Origin: Saposhnikovia divaricata
Lineage: Eukaryota; Streptophyta; Magnoliopsida; Apiales; Apiaceae
Length of the DNA stretch: 64,000 nt
Assembly: GCA_036435485.1 (NCBI GenBank)
Contig: CM071600.1
Span: 58,711,546-58,775,545 of the forward strand
Direction: 5' to 3'
Shown here: positions 52,941 to 64,000 of the stretch, piece after piece
Position numbering within the stretch: the first letter of the stretch is position 1
How the letters are laid out: each line of letters opens with the position of its first letter
The notes under the pieces: model-generated
Databases searched by the model: none
What the model saw: the letters and a program-made list of their open reading frames with translations, nothing else
What the model was told of the DNA's origin: nothing
Position numbers and translations under genes: made by a program

Positions 52941-53484
52941 TAATCAATTGGGTCACTTATTTCACTTCAGTATATCAAATGGGTCACCAATTTCATTTTA
53001 GTATCATTTAAATCACTAAAGTTATAATAAATATCAAATAGATAACTCTAAATATGTGTTCGAAAAATAAAAGTAATTTTTTGTTGATTCTGCACATTTT
53101 TCTTGAATGTTACCGTAACCAAATGAATAATTGTTAAATTCTAGTATTTCTGATAACATATTTGGAATTTTAAAAGTTCATTTACTATTTATTTATTAAT
53201 TAAAACAAGAAATAACTAGAAAATTAAAAAGAAATGGCAAATGAATTTTAAAAAATCTAAATATATTATCTAAATACTAGAATTTAACAGTTATTCATTT
53301 GGTTGCGGTAACATTTAAGAAAAATGTGCAGAATCAACAAAAGATTACTTTTATTTTTCGAACACATATTTAGAGTTATCTATTTGATATTTATTATGAT
53401 TTTAGTGATTCAAATGATACCGAAATGAAACTGGTGACCCCTTTGATATATTGAAGTGAAATAATTGACTTCGTTTGATAATTA
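52941..53484. mobile_element. Long fold-back MITE
   Basis: The left arm starts near TCAATTGGGTCACTTATTTC and the right arm is its inverse complement (TGGTGACCCCTTTGATATATT...). The arms are about 240 bp each with a short loop near 53212, matching well throughout. Ends resemble Mutator-type MITEs, but no clear 9-bp duplication can be read. Non-coding. Confidence 0.75.
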
Positions 53485-53669
53485 AAACAATTTATAATAT
53501 ATTTATAGATTTTATGTGTATTTTGATACTTTGTATATTTACATTTTCTAGTAATGTTTTATAATTTCTCACCATAAGTTGTATATTTAAATTAATAATA
53601 TAAATATTAAATTTTAATATGTAACTGATAAAATCCGAATTCTATACATTTTTTCTCAGAACAAACAAA

Positions 53670-54725
53670 TCTATACTATTATATAAAAGCCGAAACATTA
53701 AAATTTTGGTTGGTCGGTACGATACCTGTTGATTTTACTTATTTACCCTCACTTAATTACAGGTAAAATCCATCCTACTAACTAATTAATTTCCTTTTTC
53801 AGATAAGACATATTACCTTTTCTATTTTTCACTAACTAATTAATTTATCTTTTCAGGTAAAACACAATATCTTTTATATTGTATCTAACTAAAACTTCTC
53901 CTTTCTTATAAACACTACGAGTAATTTTATTTAATAAATAACATAATTATATTGTAGTTACTATTAACTAATCAATTACTTTTTTCAGCCAAAACATGTT
54001 ATCTTTTCCTTATTCTGTAACTAAAATATATCTTTTTTCAATTATATCACGGGTTGTTCTATTTAATAATATAAAATTATAATATTATAATACTAATAAT
54101 TACCGATTACCTTTTTCAGCTAAAATGTATCATCTTTTCCATATTTCATAATAAAAATTCCTTTTTCTAGAAATATCACCAACAACATTAATTTCTCACT
54201 ATCTAAAGACACTACGAACAATTTAATTTAGTAAAATAATATAAATTAAATTATAATTACAATAAACTAATCAATTACCTTTTTCACCTAAAACATGTCA
54301 CCTCTTTAATTTTCACATTACCTTTTCTATTTTCTCTAACTAAAATCTATCTTTTTTTTCAATTATATCATGGGCAGTTCTATTTAATAAAATAAAATAA
54401 CAATATTATAATATTAATAATTAATCGATTAAGTTTTTCAGGTAAAATGTATCATCTTTTCAATATTTTCTAACTAAAATCACTCTTTTTCTAAAAATAT
54501 CACGGGCAACATTAATTTTTCCTTTTCTTATAACATTACGAGCAATTTTGTTTAGTAAAATAACATAATTGAATTATAATTACTATAAACTAATCAATTA
54601 CATTTTTCACCTAAAACATGTTTCTTTTTAATTTTCTCTAACTAAGACCTCTCTTTTTCCAGTTAAATCACGGCATTCTATTTAATAAAATTAAATAATA
54701 ATTTTATAAGTACTTATAATTAACC
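53670..54725 (+). mobile_element. Helitron-like fragment (5' end)
   Basis: Begins TCTATACTATTATATAAAAG directly after an A, matching the usual plant Helitron 5' terminus (TC..., inserted between A and T). There are no terminal inverted repeats. The 3' CTRRT end with hairpin is not found because an LTR element begins at 54726. The interior is a degenerate tandem repeat. Non-autonomous. Confidence 0.55.
53972..54725 (+). repeat. Higher-order tandem repeat, about 310-bp period with two alternating subunits
   Basis: Subunit 1 (CAATTAC.TTTTTCA.C.AAAACATG) occurs at about 53972, 54275 and 54596. Subunit 2 (GATTA..TTTTTCAG.TAAAATGTATC) occurs at about 54105 and 54425. Subunits alternate at roughly 130-170 bp. 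Older, more diverged copies lie at 53790-53870. Confidence 0.7.
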
Positions 54726-55250
54726 TGTTGTGGAACAAAAAGTAGGGTTATCGAATTGCGGCTAGGGTTCGTGACCTTTGTGCTTTAATGGTTGCGCTTG
54801 TGTTACCGTGACCTAATTCGGGTCTTCACAAGATGCCTACGTATCTCAAAGTTGAGAATCAAGCCAAAAAACGTCGTTCTGAGATGAGGGGTCTGGCCCT
54901 TTATATAGGCTGTAGGAGCCTTAGAATCGTAATAGGGTTTGGAGACTTGGTGGACAAGTCACCGTTATTGAGGAAGGTTCTGACTCCTTCCTTATAGGAA
55001 TTAGTTTCCATGTTGAATTAGATGCCTTGGAGGCTACACAATATCCCCGGAATATTCTAGAACGTTCCCGGTTTGTGGATCAGGCCCATGTTATAAACAA
55101 GCTTATACCGGGCGTCCCCGGTTTGGGCTGTTCTTTTGGGCTTAATCATTAACCACGAATTTAATGCCCAACTAGGGTTTTGGGCCTTATTTATGAGCCA
55201 ATAAATACTATATTAATTATGTCTTTAGGGATTATTTTTTACCCATATCA
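54726..55250 (-). repeat. LTR (525 bp) of a minus-strand LTR retrotransposon
   Basis: As written on the plus strand it runs from TGTTGTGG to ATATCA. On the minus strand it starts TGATATGGG and ends CACAACA, with a TATATAAAG box at about 54897-54908. A polypurine tract lies directly upstream on the minus strand (55251-55267), making this the 3' LTR. The left flank TAACC may be half of a target duplication. Confidence 0.65.
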
Positions 55251-55267
55251 TTTGCCCCCCAACTTCT
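55251..55267 (-). other. Polypurine tract of the 54726-55250 LTR element
   Basis: The minus strand reads AGAAGTTGGGGGGCAAA immediately before the LTR start TGATATGGG. Confidence 0.75.
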
Positions 55268-57509
55268 AGGAAAACTTGATTTCGTAGAAGTTTAAGGACG
55301 GCTCGGCCCTACCAGGGTATCGTCTTACAATGAAGTGTGGAGCGACCTACACATTCATAACGACTAAAATTCTCTCCTAAGTTAATACTTAAGAAAGTTA
55401 AACGTTCCTTGGCCTCTCGAACCTTTTTCTTAAGATTTCTGGGCCTTTCGGGAATAGGATTAGTGCCGTTTCGAGCTGATAGACACTAATCCAAGTGCAA
55501 TTCGTGCATAGGATCCTTTACCATAGATTCATTAATGATTTATTTTCCTCAACTTATCTAAGTTAGGGTTAATATCAGACGGTCATTGCTCATAAGCCTT
55601 AATAAGGGCTAATTTTTCAGCAAAAGACACTAATTCAGCCCTAATCGAGGCTAAACAACCCTAAACAGGGCTACAAAGGCCTTAGTCGAGGCTAACTAAT
55701 TCATATTTAACATGATTACTACTAGGATATCCACCCTTAACCTTGAAATAGGTTAATTTTAGAGTTGGAGTCCTTAAACGTCGATAATTGAGGTTAATCA
55801 CCCCCTAATTGCGATTAGCGAAACCCTAATCCCAAATTTTGGAGCCAAGCCAATCTAATAGAGATCCTTATAACCTCATGGTTGTAGAAAGAATCACGTA
55901 AAAATTCTCATTTCTTAGTTGTCTAGGCAAGAAATACGGCCTTCTGGGCAAGGTGTTTCAAACACCTTCCTGATTTCAACACCCTCCTGGTTTCAAACAC
56001 CCCTGACATTTCTAAACTCAAATTTTGAAGTTGAGCTTATATGATAGGGATTCTTATAATCTCCTGGTATGAGCAAGAATCACATGAAAATATGCATTTT
56101 TGAACGTTTTAGAGGCGAAATACCTCATTCTGAGATGGTTTTCAAACCAGACCTTGTTTCAAACACCTTCTTTTTTTCAACTTCTTGAAACAACTGAGAG
56201 ACCTACCTAGGATTGTGGAGAACCTTGCAAGGTTTCCAAATCTCAAATTTGGGCACAAACGGAGCATTTTTGAGCGTTCTGGAGGGTCATGAAACCACCT
56301 AGGGGGTCCAGGTGTTCAAAACACCTGACCAAGGTAGCCTGGTCGGCCATTCGGCCAAGTGGACCTGGTCGGCCACCCCTGGTCGGCTGGGCCCCATGGA
56401 ATTTTTTTTTATTTTTTTATTTTTTTTGAATTTTGGCCAAATTTTGACTAGTTGACTTTGCCCGTTGACTTTGACTTTTGACCTTGACTTTGACCAAAGC
56501 CAAAACTTGTTTTAAACTCCCCTCCTTGTTTCTAGAGTGAGTTTACAACACCATGGTTGATTTTGTGACCCTTGATCACAAACAACCTTCTTCCTAGTTT
56601 TCAGGACCTTCTGGGTTTTAACTTGTTCTCGAACTCTTAGTTTCAAATAACCTTGGGTTACACTACGACCCTTGGCTTGTTGACACCCTTTCATACTTAC
56701 AATAGGGTGTTTTAAACAACCTTGGCCTTGCCCCCCTTGCCATGGAGGTCTTTATTTCTTTATTTGTTTGTATAGGGATTTCTCTCGTTTTCAACACCTG
56801 ACTTCAAGTCTAGGGTACTATGGTCAGTTTTTATCCTTGATTTCATTCTCAAGGACTTTAAAACTCCTACCTTGTTTGTAAGGCCGTGACTTGGCTTGAT
56901 TCTATTCAATGGTTCCTGAGTTTTAGGCCTTGAATTCAATCAACCGGCTTAATTCACGACATACAACCTTGTTGGCCATCTGGGCTTATATTTTGGACAG
57001 GGTTTCAAAACTCCCACCATTTTTCTTAGAATCTATCTTCCATATTTCTATGAAGTATTAGCTTTTTAGATAATCTTTCTATTTAGTGCCTTAATCATGG
57101 ATTTTTGGCTTAATCCTCTGTTTAGGCTCATTAAGCATAAGTTAGTTCAACCTCTTAGGTTGTTAACTATGTTGTTGCTCCAGCCTGCATTTCCATTCGT
57201 TTCTTTCGTTTATTTTCACGAATTAGATCGTTTATTTGACCCAATTTCGAATTCATAACGTCTTTTTCCTGCTGTTTTCGGCTATTTAACATGTAAACGC
57301 GGGTCGTCGGAAAGATGACCTGCTATGAGGGGTCGCCCATTTCCTTATAAAAGAGTAGGGGTGGAAGTCATTCTTCACATTTCCTTCTTCTCTCAAAGAA
57401 AATTTCTCTCTGAAGAGCTCTCAAGATTCAAGCACTTCTTTCAATTTCAGACAAACCTGATGGCAAGTGAGGGTGGTCAGAGCACCGTAGTTCCTTCTAA
57501 GGGCCTTCT
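55268..57509 (-). mobile_element. Internal, non-coding part of the same LTR element, interrupted
   Basis: No pol or gag frame is present. The sequence shows repeated phrases (for example CTGGTCGGCC three times at 56338-56390, and AACACC/TTTCAAAC blocks at 55960-56170). It ends where the next LTR begins at 57510. Length and layout fit the long region between pol and the 3' LTR of Tat-lineage Ty3-gypsy elements (Retand/Grande/Ogre), which often carries an antisense gene; assignment is inferred. Confidence 0.4.
57346..57509 (+). promoter_or_regulatory. Plus-strand promoter and start of an interrupted ORF, antisense to the LTR element
   Basis: TATAAAAG at 57346-57353 is followed 107 nt later by a good plant start context (CTGATGGCA, ATG at 57460). 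The ORF opens with 16 codons (MASEGGQSTVVPSKGL) before the inserted LTR at 57510 cuts it. The 5' UTR is CT-rich, typical of plant genes. It could be the antisense ORF of a Tat-type element, or a host gene fragment. Confidence 0.45.
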
Positions 57510-58979
57510 TGTAACACCCCCAGATCCGGGGTCCGGGATCCGGTGGTTACGGTTTCCAATTCTGTCCACAACAATTGAACTTTCCTTAACATAAAATAAA
57601 TTACGTCTCTATAACCCAACACAACAATATAAAACACACCCGTTATAGTCCCAGAGATGAAATCAGAGTAACAGTCAAATTTTTATTAATCACATTATGA
57701 GTTCTTACAATCCAAAAGAATTTCAATATAATTACATACTCTTTGCCATCCATTTACATAAGTCATACTAGACTATATTCTTGGTACTGAAAGAATAAAT
57801 ATATCCTACCAATAGCTTCTTCTTCAGCTCTGGTAGTCTCATCGTCCTCGCCCGCGTCGAGTGCGCCTTGTGCGAGTCATCTGGTCTAGCTGTTGTTGTG
57901 ATATAATAATAAAGCAAGGGTGAGCAATAGCCCACCAACAATAATATATAACTGAACGATAATGTATAACAGTTCAAAAGTATCTTTCAAACCATATGCC
58001 ATGCATTTACGGAAATGATGCCAGTATAATATGAACGATGAAGTTACAAGGTAACTCAAAATGTAAATATATGAGGCAATATCTGCTATGTCGAAAATAA
58101 GCAAGATATTATAAAGAGGAACTTGCAAGGAAAATATTGCAATTCCAGTTACGAACACTTTTCCAGCTCTGCCAACAGTAATCATGTTGCAGGAAATAAA
58201 TAAGTTTGGATGATGAACCAATGATGGAGTATTCACCGCGCCCGCTGTTCCAATCTTGATGATCAGTCAAGATCGTACAGATCAAATTAGATTTACTACC
58301 GGTAGAAGGAAGAACTGACGGCTTTACTTGTCTACCGCCTTACTAGCTCTCCCAGGCCAACGGTTGGGCCAAAGGGGATGGACCGGCGCTACTCGGCCTC
58401 TTACACGACTCCTAGTTCCAATAGAATTCATGATTATGAATGTAACGTTCGTCCCCCTTTCCCCAAGTATAATACTTGTTGATAAGACTCTACAAAGTAG
58501 TCGTATCTAGTTGGAAAGGAAAATTCACCAATAACTTCCAAGCTATTGCTTGGTAACGAACATCAACTTGTTCCAACAATCTTACCCCTCGAAAGATGAG
58601 AAGGTAAACACAGACTTAATGAGTCCATAGCAACCAAGTTGCGAGTGAAGAGGATAAATTATGATCGGGAAGTCAACAAGATAAATAACATTGCTCAAGT
58701 AGGTTTCCCTATAATATGGAAGTTTGAGCGAGCATTTAAACCCTTTTAAGATAGATTTAAATGAAAAAGAAAGAGTTGGGAACCTTTCCTTGATAAAATA
58801 GTCGTAAAAAGACTCCGAAATATTTTACATAATATCTGGAGGTGGAAGGTAATCTCCGAATAATATAAATTATTTTAAAAAGAATTTTAAAAGGATTAAG
58901 TAAATATTCCAAGAATATTTATTTACTCAATAATAATTATGGAATATTATTAACTCATAATATTGCTCGTAAGTAATCC

Positions 58980-59460
58980 TCGAATGAATATATGGAATTA
59001 TTTAATAAATAAATCCCTCCTTAAATGAATATTCGAGATAATATTCATTAAATAATTAAACTCCAATAAATATTTAAAATAGTATTCAATAAATAAGTCG
59101 AACCTTAAATGAATATTCGAAAATAATGTTCATTTAATATTTACTCTTTTAAATGAAAATCCAAATAGCATTCATTTAATAAATAATCTTCTAAATGAAT
59201 ATCCAAATAATATTCATTTAGTAATCATAATTTTAAAGGAATAATCGAAATAATATTCCTTAAGTAAATAGAGCTTCCAATGAATATTTTAAAATAATAT
59301 TCATTAAGTACATAAAACCGTAAATGAATATTCGAAAGTAATATTCATTTAATAAATGACATTCTAAAGAATATCCAAATAATATTCATTAAATATCAAC
59401 TCTAAATGAATATTCAAAATTAACATTCATTTATTATCTCTCGACTAAGATAATACTCGA
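58980..59460. repeat. Degenerate AT-rich tandem array with TTCGAAATAATATTCATT motif
   Basis: Repeats of about 50-65 bp built on AAATGAATATTCGAAATAAT and its inverse ATTCATTTAATAAATA; each unit can form a small hairpin. Non-coding. Confidence 0.7.
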
Positions 59461-61930
59461 ATAACATTCCTCGAAATATTTCCAAGTAATTGATACTTTA
59501 TGGAATATAATAACGTTTAACAATAACCTTCCTCAGATAAATAATAATCTGTCGTTGGAATCCCTCCGGGTTTCCACGACTATCTATAACTCAAAATACC
59601 GACTCCCGGTCTATATTTAGAATGAATATCATATACCCTTCGCTAAGGGTCTTACCAAAATAATCCGGCTTATTACTGATAAATCGTATCTAGTCTATAA
59701 GCCAATATCAATTCAGGGAACAAGTATCACAAAAAAAACCAGAGTCACAATATAATTGGAAACAGGCATGCATGCGATGGCATATGTAAAACAGAAATCA
59801 TATACATTATATTATCACAACAACAGGTTCAAAGGTTTGAACACTTGCCTGGTAGCCGAGTACGATAAGGGGTAGTGGTAGCGGGTCCCGGGTCAGCTTG
59901 GTGATCTATAAATAGCCAAGGCATTCGGGATTAATCACTTAACATCTTAAAAGTTAAGTTATACTTAAATCGAAACATGTTCTCGAGTTATCTCGTTATA
60001 CCCCTTTTAGTGGATTCCTTTTTATCATTGATCCGACCCGACATTCGTTCGTTAATACGACATGTCACTGTACTTATACTTGGGACATACTTAAGTCATA
60101 CAAGTTCTAAGGTTGATCATTACGAACCAATATTATACTCCGAGTTTTATCGCCCGTTTTCTAATTGTTTTACCGAAGTTATAATAGAGTCGTCTTTTAG
60201 GGGTTCGTTCGCGTTTAACCTCGACTCGCATATTTTTAATAAATCGAAAAACGATCCTTTTGACATACGGTTTTCTTTCACACCTTCCTTTTTACCTCTA
60301 GTATTTATTTACCAAGATTCGTCATGATTTTACATATTTTACGAGGGTTCAATTTCAGTTACGAATTCTCGGTTACGGTTTCGAAATACTTTTAGTAAAC
60401 CGGCCGTAACTCCTAAACCGTAAGTCCGTTTCACGTGATCTTTATATCAAAATGAAGCTTATAACATAAGCTATCCTAACATGGCAGAAAAGTTCCTGGA
60501 CAGTAGGGTCTTGATGTGAAAAATGGCATACAAAACATGATATTGTAAAATCGGGCATTATAACGGCTATGTTTACACGCTTTTCCAAATTTTTATCATC
60601 ATCAAATCATCCTCCAACAACAACCAATTCAAGAGCTAAAGTTTCTCATCTATTCTAAGTCATGATATCTCAAGAACAACTCAAATCCAACAAGTATGAA
60701 ATATCAATAACAACCAATTATGCATACATGGATCTAAGCATACTAACACCTCTCCATCATATATCCATCCAAAAAGATCCATAAACTCAAAGTAGTACTA
60801 AGGGTTCTTGAGCTTTATACCTTCCTTGGAGAGTTAATAACACTTGTTAAGCCTTGAATGATCCTTAAGTAGCCTTAGTATACTTGAATCAATCAAAAGA
60901 AAACAAGAACACAAAGTTAATACTTAAAAGTTACCATTCATCATCATCTTCTTGATTTTATATCTCAAGATTGGTATGGAATTTGAAGATGAAATTCATA
61001 GGATATCTTAGTTATGAAATATAGGACTCACCTTAATTTTCTTGAGATTTAACAATGGTTGGAAGTTGGACTTTGGATCTTGAATTATGCAAGAAGTCGA
61101 ATGGAAAGTAAAATGGAGAGTGGTGGTGTTTGCTTGGCTTGTCTCTTGGTTTGATTGTGATGAAATGAATTATTGTTGATGTTAAAATAATATCTAGACC
61201 ATAAAGTAGCTTTAATAAAGCTAATATGTCATGCTTGAGGTGTTATAAGAGACATGTGTTGGTTTTTGTGTGGTAAGATAGTAAAGAATGCTAAGTACTT
61301 GGTTTAATCTCTAAGTGTTCTAGTTCCTTGGAACTAGTTTGGTTACTAGATATTTATTACTTGCTCATGCATGAACCTTGCTCTCTGCTTGCTCTTTTGT
61401 CCGGTTATTGCTCAATTCATTGACCGTTCGAAAGAATCACCAAGTAGTTTCACCTCTAGGGTTTACCGGGAAATTTCTCGATATTCATAATACCTTCCCC
61501 AATCCTTAATATAATCCTCGTGATGACCATGTAGGATATTTAATCTCGATACGAACTTAACCCGTAATCTAGGATTCGTTCGCTTTATTGATTAATCTCG
61601 TTATAAAGTTTTAGCGGTTTCTAGAACACTTGTTTCACTGCCTCAGTGGTTTCCTACCTTCATTCTTAAATCAAATATAATAACATCCCAAAATATCAAA
61701 CCCTCAAAGTTAATATCTCAATTCTTGGATTATAATAATATTTAATCCACTGCCCGGCCAAATATTATACCGAAAAAGAATTTGGAATTTCTGAATTCCG
61801 ATCGTCTCTGCATTCACTTATTTCCTCCGCGTATTACTAATATGACTTCGAAACATCCATATCACGTCCCGTACATAGGGTGGCGTGAAAGTTTTCCAAC
61901 TTACAAAATCACTATTCATCCACCAAATTA

Positions 61931-62005
61931 CTATGCACGTACATGAAACACTATGCACGTACGGGAAACACTATGCACGTACGGGAAATACTATGCACGT
62001 ACTCA
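61931..62005. repeat. 20-bp tandem repeat CTATGCACGTACGGGAAACA
   Basis: Three full units (61931, 61951, 61971) and one partial (61991). Each contains the palindrome-like GCACGTAC. Confidence 0.92.
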
Positions 62006-62266
62006 TTTCCCTTCAAGGGTCCATTAGCTCCTTCCTGGATGGTATATTATTCTTATCTAGGTCCTCAACCATCGAATTACTCTATTCTTGACAATATACC
62101 AATGCATCAGGATCATTGTCCAAAGCAATATCCATTCATTACAATCATTGTTCTTTGAAACCACCATTCATTAGAGCTGGTGACCTTGTTGTTGGAATTA
62201 TTGTTCCTCGTTTTATCGTTACTTAATAAAAAGTTTTAATTATATCCAAAATTTGGGGTTCTTACA

Positions 62267-62279
62267 GTCTCCCCTCCTT
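62267..62279 (-). other. Polypurine tract of the Tekay-like element
   Basis: AAGGAGGGGAGAC on the minus strand, adjacent to the LTR boundary at 62266. Confidence 0.75.
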
Positions 62280-64000
62280 AAAAGGATTCCGTCCCGGAAT
62301 CAGGTAGGAAGCAAAGAGTCGTTTGCCTGTCGTTCCCTTTTTAGCTTCCCGGTCAATTCTTAGTTGTTCTACCCTTCCTCAGCACATCTTCTAGTGCTAC
62401 AATCCATACTGTATCTTTTTTTTTCCATCAACGTTGCTACTTTTCGTACAACTCACTATCCGGGTTATACTCTTACTCAGTCTTATCCTTATTGATACCT
62501 GCAGTAACATTGGCATCACTATCACCCTACGAATTCGGAGGTAACCTTGCTCGTACTGTGCATTTCCTGATTGCTTTAATCTTCGCAATCTCGATCAATA
62601 TAGAGAAGTGGAAAGATTGATTGAGATATCACTATGATCAGTTGAACATTTGTTATATTGCATTGTTAGTACAGAAGGGGGCCAGCCTTTAGTACCTGAC
62701 AAGCAATTAAACAAGTCATGGCATTCCACTTAGACTTCTATCACATAGACAGATAGTCACGTAGCAGTACCTCCCCTCCTAAAAGGGTTGTTCTTCTCAA
62801 TTCATAAAGAAGATGAATAAGAGAGAAGAAGAGAAAAGAGTTCTAAAGGATTATAGAAAGCTTTCATGATTGTAGAATATCATACTCAGACTTTACCTCT
62901 GAACTATAGAGGTTTATCAAAGAAGAAATTAATCATAATTATATCCAATACTATTTGATCGCAATCTCACGTGTCAACATATCTTGCTGCTTTGTCCATT
63001 ATTCTATGGACAAATACTCTTGTTCAATCTTAGCGATACTCACATTCGGGAAATCCTTCAACCTTTCAGGTTAAATCTTAGATTTCTCACTTGACATCAT
63101 TATTACTGACATCCCATATCATGTTACTAGCTTTTTCATACTATAATATTGACACTATCAGGTTGTCATCCTGAGAATTCATTAGAAAACCCATTCATAA
63201 CATTCCTTGCTTCTCATTCCATAGTTGCTTTCCCAGCCTTTTCTTTATCAATCACATCCTTCTTATTATCTGATTCTTACTCATTTCTATTATTTACTTT
63301 CACCTTCACCTCTTTATTGAGACACCTTTTTGCACTTGGTACATCTTTATCGGTATTCCGTCACATTTATTCTATAATCATCACGTTATTCCAATTTAAA
63401 CTTTCCGAAATGAATCTGGCCCGATCCCTTTAACTTAGATTCATATAATCTACTTCTGCCAACCTTGTTTCTCATCACTAGTTCTTTTCTATCCGTGGTT
63501 TTCCACAGGTTGTCTTTCGTAAGTCATACCAGGTCGTATATCTACCGGCTCATGCTCTTATCATCTATCGAGCATCTGCAGTTTACTGGCGTAGCCTGGC
63601 CACATGAAAACCCGTTATGACCGTGCTATAAGTTTTGGGGGTAAGGCTGGCTCGAATACCGCCGTCCGAACACTCATAAACTCTCAGGTGGCCCAATAAG
63701 TCTCGGGCTCAACCGCCCTTCCCTCCAAGTCTCATTAATTCTTTCTACGGGAATACGTTTAGCATCAAGAATTATCAACCTCATATTCTCTATCTTGTTT
63801 GTGCAGAAGTACACTAACACAAACTTACTTGTCATTCATCAACATGCCATTTAGCTTATCAATAGCAGCACTTTCTTTATCTTTACGTTGTCATCTACTT
63901 TCTTAGAAGAATCACCATCGCTTGTTGTTTACGTAGTGCGTTAATAGCTAACCCTACGGGTTTCAAATCCCTTAGGGAGACAAAGTAATCATTATTCCTT
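62280..64000 (-). mobile_element. Degenerate internal sequence of the Tekay-like element
   Basis: The region where a chromovirus would encode the end of integrase and its chromodomain. No frame longer than about 95 aa exists on either strand and I recognise no domain, so it is either badly decayed or a non-autonomous derivative. It continues beyond the window. Confidence 0.4.

Larger units (their letters stand above)
57510..62266 (-). repeat. Very long LTR (4757 bp), Tekay/Del-like Ty3-gypsy
   Basis: Plus-strand ends are TGTAACACCCCC and GGGGTTCTTACA, an imperfect inverted pair. On the minus strand it begins TGTAAGAACCCC right after the purine tract AAGGAGGGGAGAC, preceded by GGACGGAATCCTTTT. 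That motif series is familiar from Tekay/Del chromovirus 3' ends. It contains AT-rich repeats (58980-59460) and a 20-bp tandem repeat (61931-62005). The partner LTR lies outside the window, so the LTR call rests on ends and purine tract only. Confidence 0.6.

Noticed and set aside
59977..60327. 116-aa plus-strand frame in the long LTR
   Set aside because: No recognisable domain, antisense to the element, and within LTR-like DNA; likely chance.
62280..64000. Chromodomain or integrase expected next to the Tekay-like purine tract
   Set aside because: No supporting reading frame on the minus strand, so not annotated as coding.
1..64000. tRNA, rRNA or CRISPR features
   Set aside because: None recognised by eye. 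The tandem repeats seen are satellites or LTR-internal repeats in a plant genome.

Overview
This is nuclear DNA of a flowering plant: AT-rich, with intron-containing genes, plant retrotransposons and integrated pararetrovirus DNA. Two host genes lie back to back on the minus strand at 22426-33559. One is a chloroplast DUF1995 protein (LPA3-like, 9 exons, 349 aa). The other is the pre-rRNA processing PUF protein APUM23/NOP9 (10 exons, 751 aa). For both, the exon boundaries I traced by eye give a continuous reading frame. Almost everything else is mobile or viral.

1-20719: three nearly identical copies of an endogenous Caulimoviridae-type pararetrovirus form an alternating inverted array. Copy A (+) is cut by the window edge, copy B (-) meets A tail to tail at about 5300, and copy C (+) meets B head to head at 13277/13278. 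The unit reads leader, movement protein, gag/protease/RT/RNase H polyprotein (1471 aa), a 463-aa protein of unknown role, an 84-aa coiled-coil protein and a 37-aa hydrophobic ORF, then a TATA promoter and a Met-tRNA primer site. Consecutive ORFs overlap by 1 or 4 nt or are 3 nt apart, which suggests termination-reinitiation. In copy B the leader is a long imperfect hairpin preceded by a five-codon ORF ending 4 nt before the stem, which is the arrangement that drives ribosome shunting in caulimoviruses. Copy A has a frameshift, C lacks the start of its movement gene, and B and C keep uninterrupted polyprotein frames.

20717-22425: (TA)n tracts, two fold-back MITEs and a small tandem duplication separate the viral array from the host genes.

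34877-49257: a young 14.4-kb Ty1-copia element of the SIRE/Maximus type on the minus strand, with 1286-bp LTRs, an ATAAA target duplication, gag-pol and a long env-like additional ORF. That ORF is damaged by a 388-bp tandem duplication and two stops. The LTRs and the pol/env-like spacer both carry clusters of TTCnnGAA motifs (heat-shock-element-like), and the spacer also has a TATA box.

49258-64000: repeat-derived DNA. It holds a solo LTR (49394-51348), a long fold-back MITE (52941-53484), a Helitron-like 5' end with a higher-order repeat (53670-54725), a minus-strand LTR element with a plus-strand promoter in its interior (54726-57509), and a 4.76-kb LTR of a Tekay/Del-like Ty3-gypsy element (57510-62266) with degenerate internal sequence running off the window. 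No rRNA, tRNA or CRISPR feature was seen.
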